A stretch of 64,000 bases of DNA from Aporrectodea caliginosa (lineage: Eukaryota; Annelida; Clitellata; Crassiclitellata; Lumbricidae), in the NCBI GenBank assembly GCA_020284085.1, contig JACEVL010000056.1, forward strand, positions 186,001 to 250,000, written 5' to 3'. Position numbers and translations under genes: made by a program. The notes below the pieces were generated by a model that saw nothing but the letters and a program-made list of their open reading frames with translations, was not told the origin of the DNA and searched no databases. Below are positions 46,501-56,019 of this stretch, piece after piece. Positions within the stretch are counted from its first letter, which is position 1. Every line of letters begins with the position of its first letter.

Positions 46501-47057
46501 CCGAGGCCGAGAAAACTGAAGGCGCTAAAATTTTAAATGCCGAGGTCGAGAAAACTGAAGGCGCTTTGAATGCCGAGGTCGAGAAAACGGAAGGCGCTTT
46601 GAATGCCGAGGCCGAGAAAACTGAAGGCGCTTTGTATGCCGAGGTCGAGAAAACTGAAGGCGCTTTGAATGCCGAGACCGAGAAAACTGAAGGCGCTTTG
46701 AATGCCGAGGTCGAGAAAACTGAAGGCGCTAAAATTTTGTATGCCGAGGCCGAGAAAACTGAAGACGCTAAAATTTTGAATGCCGAGGTCGAGAAAACTG
46801 AAGGCGCTTTGAATGCCGAGGTCGAGAAAACTGAAGGCGCTAAAATTTTGAAAGCCGAGGTCGAGAAAACTGAAGGCGCTTTGAATGCCGAGGTCGAGAA
46901 ATCTGAAGGCGCTAACATTTTGTATACCGAGGTCGAGAAAACTGAAAGCGCTTTGAATGCTGAGAAAACTGAAGGCGCTAACGCCGAGGTCGAGAAAACT
47001 GAAGGCGGTAAAATTTCGTATGCCGAGAAACTGAAGGTGCTAAAATTTCGTATGCCT
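43540..47057 (+). repeat. 33/39-bp minisatellite array, about 90-100 units
   Basis: Two unit lengths alternate irregularly: 33 bp (GCCGAGGTCGAGAAAACTGA + AGGCGCTTTGAAT) and 39 bp with AAAATT inserted before TTGAAT. Because both are multiples of 3 and lack stops, a 1091-codon frame (43788-47063, plus; units AEVEKTEGALN and AEVEKTEGAKILN) and a 1066-codon frame (46918-43718, minus; SVFSTSAFKAP) are both open. The variable sites (GTC/GCC/ACC, AAT/TAT) change the amino acid in both frames, and no synonymous excess is seen. The first 250 bp are more degenerate, with frame-breaking indels. I call it non-coding tandem DNA; a repetitive protein cannot be fully excluded. Confidence 0.95.
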
Positions 47058-47485
47058 ACGTGACTTAGACTGTGGTCACTTGGTGGACTGTGTGATAATA
47101 ATTATGGACTCATCAAGTACCTGGGGCAAAAATAATACTTGCCACAATTGGACGGTATGTAGCCGTTCCAGATGTTATTAACGGTCTCCAGACATTTATA
47201 TTTGCCTCTTATAATAATAACACCTGAGGGATTATAGATACCTCGGGTAAAGAAAATATATAAATAATAATAATCTTTCCTTCACCAAATATGGTAGCAC
47301 AGTAACAAAGCGAAAAACAGGGATACAACATTCTCAGGACAGTAGACCTAAAAATAACAATTAATACAAATTATACTATGTGCAAAGGAGATCACACACA
47401 AAGTTTACAACAGTGTTCCCTAAAAATTTCGAAAGAGTCTCGTTCTTCTTAACAGCCAGCAACCCTTGATGTTAGTTAGGTTCCT
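47058..47485. other. AT-rich spacer, nothing recognised
   Basis: Two similar AATAATTATGG/AATAATACTTG stretches but no supported feature. Confidence 0.3.
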
Positions 47486-47489
47486 ATGT

Positions 47490-47625
47490 AGACACGGCAG
47501 TGGCTGACCTTGAAGATTTTGCATGCCATTGGTGTAGGTGTTGTTCAGCGTGTTCAGTTCACTGTTACGGAGGTTCACAGCCTCCATTCCGTACAGCAAG
47601 AATGGTTTGCAGTGTGCATAACAAG
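47490..47625 (-). mobile_element. Probable LINE fragment
   Basis: Minus strand reads LYGMEAVNLRNSELNTLNNTY, like the LLYG-E-x4-L-x-x-S-E-L-x-x-L block near the end of the reverse-transcriptase thumb in several LINE clades. Very short, so tentative. Confidence 0.4.
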
Positions 47626-48182
47626 AAGCAGTTAATAGTCTGGCTCAATGAATTCGCAACATTTGCTATACAAAAGGTTGAAAGACTTTAGAACTAGACA
47701 CTCATTTCATGCAAACAAACTTTAAACGATTTGGCAGAAACAAGAACACAAACCAAATAAATATTCGAGTTTTTCGACATACAGTAGTTAATTTGAACAC
47801 TATTTACACTTTACATGCAGGACGAAAAGAAGGGCCAATCCTCATTACCCAATATTTATTTACATTTAATTTCCTGTCAATACTCTAGTTCTTCAACACA
47901 AAAGGGGCTTGTAGGTCACAGAGTGATGCCGACAATAAAATAAAGGTCGTCAGTGCTTGATACAAAAATCCTAAACCCACAAACTAGAATGATCATATCA
48001 GGCAACATGCTATCCCATCTGACATAGGCTGCACACATACTATACCAACATACGAGCATGCACAAAAACTCATGAGGGATTGATCTATCCATGAACTTTG
48101 CTGAATAATGCAGTGATTGACTCTATCAAAAGCATTGGACATGTCAAAAGCACACAGGTTTACATTAGATTATATTAATAAA
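47626..48182. other. Intergenic, nothing recognised
   Basis: AT-rich unique DNA. No exon or repeat supported. Confidence 0.3.
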
Positions 48183-48512
48183 CATAGGCGCCGACTTTTG
48201 GTTTTGTCTCTGGGTGCCACTGCCTTGGTCCTACCCCAGTACCCGTGAACATTTTTTATATTCTACATTGCCAAATGTGACTTTTAGTGCATTTTGTGGA
48301 AACAAATCAAGCGTTACATGGTTAGAAAAAGTATTTGAAACTCACTATTGTGATATCATGCAATGTTGGGTGTGTTGTACTGCTTCACAAGTTGTGAGAT
48401 TACTGTAACATAATGTAAAAATTTGAATTTAAGGTCTGAATTCTTCTGGGTGCCAGGCACCCACTGAACTTTCTCTCTGGGTACATTGGCACCCAAGGAG
48501 TCGGCGCCTATG
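48183..48512. mobile_element. hAT MITE, 330 bp, perfect 8-bp target duplication
   Basis: TIRs CATAGGCGCCGACT / AGTCGGCGCCTATG, flanked by TTAATAAA at 48175-48182 and 48513-48520. Internal arms GGGTGCC...GGCACCC are also inverted. No coding capacity. Confidence 0.95.
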
Positions 48513-48520
48513 TTAATAAA

Positions 48521-49437
48521 CATAATCAACTACTGATCTGACAGCAAGCAACGCATAAGAACAGCCACAGCCATGTTTGAAACCAAACTGCAGGTCTGAT
48601 GCTGAATGACTGATGAGACACGTGATCAGTTCTTTTCGACATGTTGTAATGGTGAACGCAGTTTATTCCTCTTTCTTCGCAAGCGACAAGAGATTATCAT
48701 CGTGGATCATCTGTAACAAGGCATCAGATAAGTTTATTAAAATAATACACATCTTAGATAAAAAAAATACTGTTCATATGCAGTTAGGAATTGATTGTAT
48801 TTGTTGCTTGAACTACTGGATTTCACTTTAATATAATTAACAAAACTACAAAATGTCTGGTGTCTATGTGAACATGACTCTACTTTGTGTAATGAGGTTA
48901 CTTTCTTCAGACACATACGACGAGGCAAAATAACTATCGAAAGATGGGCATTACAGTAGATACATTGCCATGCATACATCTGGTTGAACAATAGTTCTAA
49001 GGGATAGAAAGCACATGGTCTATAGGATGAGCATGCTCTGCCTCTATCTGATCTAAGCCTGGGGCTTTAACACATTTCATTTTACAGCTGCACTAGTCAG
49101 CCACCTCTACAGATACCGTGCTGTATTCACATGCTGAACCTAGCAAGAAGTTTATTTCCCAGTTCTTGGTTGTGTTTTTAATTAATTATTGGAGAAGCAT
49201 GCATTTTTAAAATTGATGGCAATTTTACTGGGTTCAGTAAAGTCGTCCACTGCAACAGAAAGTTTGCGTTTACTTTTAAACTTGCCTTCCCATGTTTACC
49301 AGAATGCAGTGGTATCTTTTGACAGTACTTAAATAATTGTGCAAATCATTAGAAATGTGGTCATCCTCTGCTGCAACAACATATTGGTCATGATCATCAT
49401 CACTTTCATTTCATCATCATCGTAATCATCACAGTAT
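48521..49437. other. Intergenic, nothing recognised
   Basis: No exon or mobile-element motif supported. ATC trinucleotides near 49395-49430. Confidence 0.3.
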
Positions 49438-49549
49438 ACAGTACAGAGTATCTCTATCTCTTGTCTGTCCATCTCTTGCTCTCTTTCTCTGTATGTCTCT
49501 ATCTTTCTTTCTTTCTATCCATCTCTTTCTGTTTATAATGTCAGTTTGT

Positions 49550-49580
<31 letters not shown>
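49438..49580. repeat. Pyrimidine-rich and TA microsatellites
   Basis: CTCT/TTTC stretch (49450-49530), then a TA run that is the insertion target of the mariner-like element and continues at 51768. Confidence 0.9.
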
Positions 49581-49583
<3 letters not shown>

Positions 49584-49960
49584 GGTGGGCCAGCATAAAT
49601 GCACCGACTTTGCATGCATATAACTCAGCCAAATTTTTTACATTATTTATACATAATGCGTCAAATTAAAGATATTTCATTCTAGTATTAACATTCAAAC
49701 ACATTTGTTATTGCAGCTTTAGCCTACATGATGTAGATCGTAACATAACAACAGTCATCGTTTTTGCAGTAACTAGCTAATAAAAAAGATTCATGCCAAT
49801 TTTAACAGTAACTGCACACACAAAAATTAAACGATATAGCCACAAATTTGTACTGCATTTTTAATTAGGAGATAGTCTGTTGCAGTCTTTTCTAATCAAA
49901 TGAATATTCAATATGTCTACCACGTGCTGAAACAACAGCAGCTATTCGACTAGACCACTG

Positions 49961-51178
49961 CAGTGATATTTTCGTTAACGAAAACTAAAATTAGAAGTAA
50001 AAATAAAGGATTTCGTTAACGAAAATTAGAAGTAAAAGTAGGAATTATTTTGGCTTCAAAAACTAAATTAGGAATTAAATTATGAATTATTTGTAGAACT
50101 AAAATTGTGAATGAAATTAGGAATTATTTTCAGAAGTAAAATCATTTTACTTCTTAAGTTGAGTTGAAGGCGAGTAAATCGCATGCGAACCAAACATATA
50201 AACCATAGAAAATCTCCTGTTGAGATGAAGGTGCTGCGCATACCATTCTCTGTGCAATATACTATCAACCTAATAACAACCTCAGTTGCGTACGACATTA
50301 ATTTTATATCGCATTAAATTGCTTAAGTAGGAGTTTATCGAGAATGTTGGCCGGAAGAAAGCGAGATAGCCCGGTTTGGGAGTTTTCCATTTCGACGAAA
50401 GTACAGGCCGATCTACATGCCAAGTACATGGTAAGAAAGACGGAATTTGTGGGACAGCGCTTGCTGGGAAGAACACAAGCAATATGGTTGCTCATATGCT
50501 ACGCTTGCATAAAGAAGCGCACAAAACTTATATCGAGAAAGAACAAAAACTGTTTGAAGTAAAGCAAAGGGTCGCTGAAGGTCCCAAAAATAGGAGATTG
50601 CTTGTCAACGTAAATGCGCAGTTTCACCTGCACTGCAGAAATTTCTCAGCATAAAACTAAAGTCACAAACAACATCAACATTGTCCAGCAGCAGCAACCA
50701 AGACTATAACAACTCAGATGGATCGTTATTTGGCAGACATAAGGGAGAATGATACTAGAAATGTTCTTGCTTTCTGGAAGGAAAGGCAAACTTCGTACAG
50801 CAAAATTACACCATTGCAGAGGATCTTTTTGTCAGCTCCAGCCTCACAGGCCTTTGTGGAAAGAATTGTTCCTGTATGTGGAATCTTGACTGATGGACAA
50901 AGAAATCGCATGATAAAATCTCTGGAAATGAGAGCGTTATTGAAATTGAACAAAGATATCTTATACATGTATGTAGTAATGTTAAAATATTTTTTACTGC
51001 ACGGAAATTAATAATTATTAGGAAAACTAAAATAATAAGTAAAATTAATTGAGAACTAAAATAGGAATGATAAGTAAAATTATTTGTGAAGTAAAATTAG
51101 AATTAGAAGTAAAATTCAAGGACACAGAACTAAATTAAAACTGAATTAGGAATTATTTTGAGAAGTAAAATATCACTG
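49961..51178 (+). mobile_element. hAT element nested in the mariner-like transposase
   Basis: TIRs CAGTGATATTTT / AAAATATCACTG, flanked by the perfect 8-bp duplication GACCACTG (49953-49960 and 51179-51186). Subterminal regions are rich in AAATTAGGAATTA and AAGTAAAAT motifs. 1218 bp, internally deleted: only the first and last domains of a hAT transposase remain. Confidence 0.95.
50344..51011 (+). pseudogene. hAT transposase remnant: BED finger plus C-terminal dimerisation domain
   Basis: 50344-50654: a BED-type zinc finger, split by one frameshift near 50390 (RDSPVW / FHFDESTGRSTCQVHGK...NTSNMVAHMLRLHKEAH), with the C-x-n-C, H-x4-5-H pattern. 50718-51011: DRYLADIRENDTRNVLAFWK, then PLQRIFLSAPASQAFVERIV and LEMRALLKLNKDIL, the hAT C-terminal dimerisation block. 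The catalytic RNase H-like core is absent, so it cannot transpose itself. Confidence 0.85.
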
Positions 51179-51764
51179 GACCACTGGTCAATCGCACCGT
51201 CAATGAACTGCTGACTGATATCTGACCAGCAGTTAACGATGACCTCTTTGAGATGTTGAATGTTACGGATCTTCTGTCGATAGACAAGTTGCTGCAAATA
51301 TCCCCAGATCGAATAATCCACCGGATTAAGATCGGGAATATTGGGGGGGGGCAATGTTAGCGGTTGTGCGCGCCGTGCGCACCGATTCGCGTGGTTTACG
51401 ACGCGAAGTTCCTGTTTCATCAATTTTCCGTATCAGACGATTCAACTTATTTCTATTCCATCCTCTGTTAAGAAATTCTTTAATCATTTGAAACGAATTA
51501 AATCCCTTATCAGTTCGCAAAATTCGGATCAAAACTCGATCATCGTCTGTCAACAGCGCCATATTGCGTCACTAATGACAACAAAATATGGTAGCTAGGG
51601 CTGTTCCAAACATTTCCGAAAAATTAAAACTAGTACCAGTTCGAGTGTTTCAAAGCTAATACTAGAATGAAATATCTTTAATTTGACGCATTAAGTATAA
51701 ATAACTTACAAAAATTGGCTGAGTTATATGCATGCAAAAGTCGGTGCATTTATGCTGGCCCACC

Positions 51765-51767
<3 letters not shown>

Positions 51768-51825
<58 letters not shown>

Positions 51826-51960
51826 CTATAACAAGTGCTCACACATACATACATACATACATATGTGTGTGTTAGTCTTTGTCAGTTTATCTTTTATAAT
51901 AATATATATATATTATATATATATATATATATATAATATGTATGTATGTGTGTGTGTGAC
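51768..51960. repeat. TA/CATA microsatellites
   Basis: TA tract 51768-51820, CATA 51842-51865, further TA 51900-51940 and ATGT/TGTG to 51960. Confidence 0.93.
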
Positions 51961-52016
51961 CTTTGGTCAAGAAAGGGACCACTTGTCGGAAATGGACTTA
52001 TTAACAGTTTCCATAA

Positions 52017-52884
52017 GGGGTCATTGCATAATTACAAAACGCTCCAGGGCGGGTTTGAAAACATTACGAAAAGTTAGGTGGGTGAGTGTGTGGAGCCGAA
52101 CGTTGTGTAACATTTTTACCAACAGTTAAGGTATAGATTAATTTTAAATTAACATAGAATGACACCTCAGAAACGAAGTTCAAACTTCGTGCCATTGATT
52201 TAAAAGTTAACTAAAAACACTCAATTGTATAAATCAACACTAAGCAGACACCAGCAAAAGTTCAGATCAACATATCTGTGCTCCCGTTTGCGTAAACTGG
52301 AAAGCACTGTTCTAATTGTTTGAATCTTTCATAGTTTTACCATCGGAACAACATGGTAATTCTCCTAGGATTCATGACCTCGAAGAACCACTTTAAAGCA
52401 TATTTTACTTCGTGGTCATGAATTTCAAACACTTAAATTGATGCCCAATAAAAACTGAGCGATGTTTGTATTAATAATTATCGAAGTGCTAAGACTAAGC
52501 AAATAATTAGTTCATCTTAATTTTGATTACTTATTATTAAGCAATTTAGTCCACGACACTTTTCAGCAGCATGTAAAACAGGTTACTCTTAACGTAAAAC
52601 TTTAAAAAACAAAATTGCGTTTCAAACATGACTATCATTTACATAAATAAAACGTTCTGTATATTTTAGGCCTACTGTCAAATTCTAATTCACATACTAT
52701 ATTAAATTTGCAATAAAATATGAATTATTTGCCCATTCGCATAGTAAATCTAAAACGACTTTTTGTAACAATAAATATGTAACACTGGGTTGGTGGGTCT
52801 AGGAAAACGTTACGAAGCGTTATAGGGTGTGTGGGTGAGTCAAAAACGGTCATTTTTGGCGTTGCATAATTATGCAATGACCCC
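52017..52884. mobile_element. MITE with TAA target duplication (868 bp)
   Basis: Inverted ends GGGGTCATTGCATAATTA / TAATTATGCAATGACCCC (18 bp perfect), flanked by TAA at 52014-52016 and 52885-52887. A 3-bp TAA duplication and G-start fit a PIF/Harbinger-type origin. No long frame. Confidence 0.85.
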
Positions 52885-52989
52885 TAAGCTTATACCACCA
52901 GAAAATCAGGCCAAAAATTTCAGAACGTTTGGTCCAATATTTATGCACATTTTAAAGAAAATATAAAGTACTTTTTATGTACTTCTAAG

Positions 52990-53946
52990 CAGTGCCGTCT
53001 TAACACCATTGTAGGCCCTGGGCAAAGCAATGCACTTGGGGCCTCTGTCCACCCACGGGCATACAAATTTAAATGGTCAATGAAATCAAGTCCATAGATG
53101 CATTTGGTACTTTCAACATTCACTTTGTAATTAAATGAATGTTCAAACATAAAGAAACATAAATTGTAAAGCGCAGATTAATCTACACAAACTAATGAAC
53201 AATGTAATGAAAGCCTTGAGAAACAAAAATATTTCAACAACAAAAAATGATAACCACAGAGAGTCTCACAGAGATCTGGTAAAGTATGGGTTACTTATAC
53301 TTAATCAACACAAACGTTTGCAAAATTTCTTTGCAGAGAATGGACTTAAAATTGGCTTAAAGCCAATGGTCTTTAGGATGTCATTTTCAATGCACATGGG
53401 TGAAAGCCAGTTCAAACGCTGCTGCCCTAGGCCAAAACAAAATAATGTTGTGTTTCCGGTAACCCGACCGAGTAATTTTTTTGGTCCGACTGGGAAAATT
53501 TTGTGAAAAATTTTTTTTTGACAAAATTAATTTGTCAATACAAAATTTTTTTTAAATTTTTCAACATTTTTTTTTATTGACACATGAATTTAACCTTTGC
53601 GTGCCAGAGGTGCAGATTTGCGACATTGATAACACTGCTTTCCTTGCCAGAGGTATGTAAATAAGGGCACTATTAATTATACCAAAATTGGCCTTAGCAA
53701 GGTGAAATATGATGACGATATATTCGTTTATTATTATGCAACGATGCAGCATTGCATAAAAATATTTTACAAAATAAAATTATTTTCCTACCTACCTACC
53801 CAGTTTTTAAAACCACTGTTACCGGAAACACACCTATATTTTTTTTTGGCCCTACTGTGTAGGTCACGCATGCAGTAATTTTTCTGGTCTTTTTATTTGG
53901 AGCCCCTGGCGACTGCCCAGCGTGCCCAAGCCTTAAGACGGCACTG
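52990..53946. mobile_element. hAT-type element, 957 bp
   Basis: TIRs CAGTGCCGTCTTAA / TTAAGACGGCACTG, with imperfect 8-bp flanks CTTCTAAG / CCTTTAAG. Right end carries GCCCCTGGCGACTGCCCAGC and left end GGCCCTGGGCAAAGC, which are also inverted. A 103-codon frame (53195-53506) has no known domain. Confidence 0.8.
53449..53832. mobile_element. Inner inverted-repeat element
   Basis: GTGTTTCCGGTAAC at 53449 is the exact reverse complement of GTTACCGGAAACAC ending at 53832, inside the 957-bp hAT-type element. T/A-rich flanks on both sides of the arms also pair loosely. Could be a nested MITE; target duplication not resolved. Confidence 0.5.
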
Positions 53947-54040
53947 CCTTTAAGTACTTCTAAGAAACACAGCTTTAAACTTTCCACCTAGGAAGTGAAC
54001 GTAATACAGCAGAGAAGTTGGTGCTTATAAAGAGAATTTA

Positions 54041-54144
54041 CTAACTTGTTAAGATTCCGAGTTCCGGCGAGTGACCGAGGAGACGTTGAATGACCTCTTC
54101 ATGACCGTTCTGTGTCGCCTTCGACAGAGGACTTGACCCATCCT
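54041..54144 (-). CDS. Ankyrin-repeat exon (partial gene)
   Basis: After acceptor TTTTGTAG, phase 1, the minus strand reads DGSSPLSKATQNGHEEVIQR then LLGHSPELGILTS and TAG (54043-54041). This fits the ankyrin consensus D-G-x-T-P-L-x-x-A-x-x-N-G-H-x-x-x-V-x-x-L-L. If a donor at 54045 (ACAA|gttagt) is used, the exon is exactly 99 bp = one 33-residue repeat with phase 1 at both ends, typical of ankyrin exons; otherwise it is a terminal exon. No partner exon was found with confidence (a candidate 5' exon lies at 55565-55675). Gene identity unknown. Confidence 0.5.
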
Positions 54145-54328
54145 CTACAAAACAATTCCACACATGAGAATAAAGCCTGAGCCATCTCGCTAATGTATAA
54201 GGATGAAGTAATTTGCACGGAGAGAGGCAGCAGGAGAGAGGAAGTAAGGGAGTGGATTAGAGGACAGGGAGAGATGAAGGGGCAGATGGTGAGAAGAACA
54301 GGAGCGAGGGAGAGTGGGAAGGAATGGG
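54145..54328. other. Spacer with GAGA-rich stretch
   Basis: GGGAGAG/AGAGGAAG-type purine repeats at about 54215-54325. Nothing else. Confidence 0.4.
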
Positions 54329-55027
54329 CAGTGATGGGCACTAACTAATTTTTTTAAGTTAAACTATAACTATTTTTCAACTAAAATAAAAAAGTTTAAC
54401 TAAAAGTTGGCAACTGATTTTGCAAATAAGTTAACTAAACTAAAAATATTTGGCTAAACTTTGTCCAACTTTTAACAAACTTTTTCACGATGACAGAGGC
54501 TAAGTGAACAGTGAACTGTAATAAAGCACAGCGTCAATGACAATTTCACTTTCAAACTATGTAATGTGTACTAGACTACATGTAATAGTCTTAGTACAGT
54601 TCTGCAAGAAAATCATGAAGAAAGTTGCTATTAATAATGCAAACGATGATGAATCGTGCAATGCAATTCACTTGACTGGACTAATAAAACCAGTTACTCA
54701 TAACAATGAACAATCATTGCTGATTTTGTTACTTAAACTTTCTAGCTAATATATATATTCGTTTATTGAGAAAAACAATCTGACAAAAACGCAGAAATGC
54801 TAACATGAGTGATAATTAATAATTAAATAATTAAAAATATTAGTTAAACTTTTTAGTTAATAACTAAAAAATATTAGTTAAAACTTTTTAGTTAATAACT
54901 AAAAAATATTAGTTAAAACTTTGGTTATAACTAAACTATATTTATTTAGTTAAACTTCTGCCTTAACTAAAAACTTTAGTTAAACTAAAAGTTTCCAACT
55001 TTTTAGTTAATTTTCTTGCACATGGCT
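54329..55027 (-). mobile_element. hAT-like MITE, copy 2, with nested LINE tail
   Basis: Starts CAGTGATGGGCA. Its body is the reverse complement of copy 1 at 2420-3047 (for example CTGTTCACTTAGCCTCTGTC in antisense and GTAACTGGTTTTATTAG). The right end TTGCACATGG is decayed. Interrupted at about 54745-54830 by a LINE 3' end. Confidence 0.75.
54745..54830 (-). mobile_element. LINE 3' end nested in the MITE
   Basis: CGTTTATTGAGAAAAACAAT, CTGACAAAAACGCAGAAATG and CTAACATGAGTGATAAT form the reverse complement of 18528-18588, the end of the LINE at 17840-18597. It therefore inserted after the MITE. Confidence 0.85.
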
Positions 55028-55079
55028 ATATTCAAAGTGACTATGTATGCCAAGAGGTATCACCGCAACAATGACCGAA

Positions 55080-55345
55080 GTTAGCGAAAAGAAATCAGAC
55101 AAGATTACTGTAATGAAACAGTAAAAGCTGGACTGATAAAATAATTGTCTGCCGCAATTGAAGTTGGATTGATGACACTAGTTATTTGCTAGACTAGAAG
55201 CTGGGTTGACAAAGAAAGCGCGTTGTTTAGCGTCGTAAAAGAATTGTTGCTAAATAGAAGTGGGATTGATTAAAGTAATTTTAGGTTAAATAGAAGTGGG
55301 ATTGATTAAAATAATCTTGCTTAAATAGAAGCTGGATTCATTACT
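55080..55345. repeat. Minisatellite (AAATAGAAGTGGGATTGATTA)
   Basis: About six imperfect units of 35-40 bp (AAATAGAAGTGGGATTGATT + AAAATAATCTTGCTT); the last three are most similar. Confidence 0.75.
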
Positions 55346-55468
55346 GTTATAATGAAAATCATTGAAATAATTAAATTCACTTCTCGGTGCGAAGTAACAT
55401 CGGGTAAAATTTGGTGACATTCGCAGCAACTTAGTAAATCCGGACCTCTACCGCCCTTGTAACGGCTT

Positions 55469-55745
55469 CTAACGGCATGGTTGTGTTATGGCGCCATAAA
55501 AATTGTCGTTATTATTATAATTATTATTATTACTCCTTTCTCCACTCAAATAAAGAATCATCACAAAGTTATTTCCTTTTAACTTAACTTTCGTTTTATG
55601 AAGAAACTTCAAGAAAGCAACAACTTGTTCCAACCGACCTTTACAGTGTAACAGTTTTCGCTCAACTGATCTCAAATTTAAATCCCTTCTTCTTTTCCGC
55701 TCTCAGCCAATCAGGAGCCTTCGGTGATTTTCGTCACGTGATAAA
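55469..55745 (-). promoter_or_regulatory. Candidate promoter and 5' exon on the minus strand
   Basis: Minus strand has a CACGTG E-box (55735), an inverted CCAAT box (GATTGGCTGAG, about 55702-55712) and, 30 bp on, a start codon (55675) opening MRSVERKLLHCKGRLEQVVA FLKFLHKTK. A phase-1 donor AAAG|gtcggt would join it to the ankyrin exon, but the donor is weak. Supported by spacing only; could be chance. Confidence 0.25.
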
Positions 55746-55754
55746 TTTTATAGC

Positions 55755-55890
55755 GCAGTTACTTAAAGTAAGTAAGTATATCATTTACTGAAACAATTGC
55801 TAACCGCACTTTGGTGTACATTATGAAGTATACAATCACGAATAAAATCATCCTAATAATAAATGTTTTGCGCGCCATACTGTCTGAAAC
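55755..55890. mobile_element. Retroelement tail, copy 1
   Basis: AAGTAAGTATATCATTTACT and CATCCTAATAATAAATGTTTTGC-type blocks are shared with 59585-59705. Probably a LINE 3' end, because of the AAGT tandem flank. Confidence 0.6.
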
Positions 55891-56019
55891 AGCTAGAAGT
55901 CTGTCGTGTTTGTACAGAATATTTGTCAGATGGCTAACATTGCTCGCTAGAAGAGTCACCAGTGGTAGGCTCGTAACATGGCCTGGATCTGCACGAACAG
56001 CATGGAAGAGGCGAGTGTC

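Larger units (their letters stand above)
49892..51562 (-). pseudogene. Mariner-like transposase, internally deleted and split
   Basis: N-terminal part (51562 down) reads MALLTDDDRVLIRILRTDKG...IKEFLNRGWNRNKLNRLIRK, the helix-turn-helix of the DUF4817 type. It continues in another frame, across a run of nine Gs near 51341-51350, as NIPDLNPVDYSIWGYLQQLV...HLKEVIVNCWSDI...GAIDQWS, the C-terminal part of the DDE domain. After the hAT insertion the last residues are RIAAVVSARGRHIEYSFD with stop at 49892-49894. The first two catalytic aspartates are missing because the middle is deleted. Broken three ways: deletion, frameshift, insertion. Confidence 0.85.
49581..51767 (-). mobile_element. Mariner-like (Tc1/mariner superfamily) element, interrupted
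   Basis: Ends CAGGGTGGGCCAGCATAAAT / ATTTATGCTGGCCCACCCTG. The inverted repeats extend about 110 bp with few mismatches (to about 49690 and 51655). Flanked by TA inside a TA microsatellite, as expected for TA-target insertion. After removing the nested hAT element (49961-51178) and one copy of its target duplication, the element is about 960 bp, shorter than the usual 1.2-1.3 kb, and codes only for the two ends of the transposase on the minus strand. Confidence 0.92.

Noticed and set aside
43718..46918. 1066-codon minus-strand frame as a Ser/Phe/Ala-rich protein gene
   Set aside because: It is the complement of the 33/39-bp minisatellite. Unit substitutions change amino acids in this frame as in the plus frame, and there is no promoter, splice structure or domain.
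43540..47057. CRISPR-like array
   Set aside because: Units are directly contiguous with no unique spacers, and the DNA is clearly eukaryotic.
53195..53506. 103-codon plus-strand frame as a gene
   Set aside because: It lies wholly within the hAT-type inverted-repeat element and shows no domain or splice signals.
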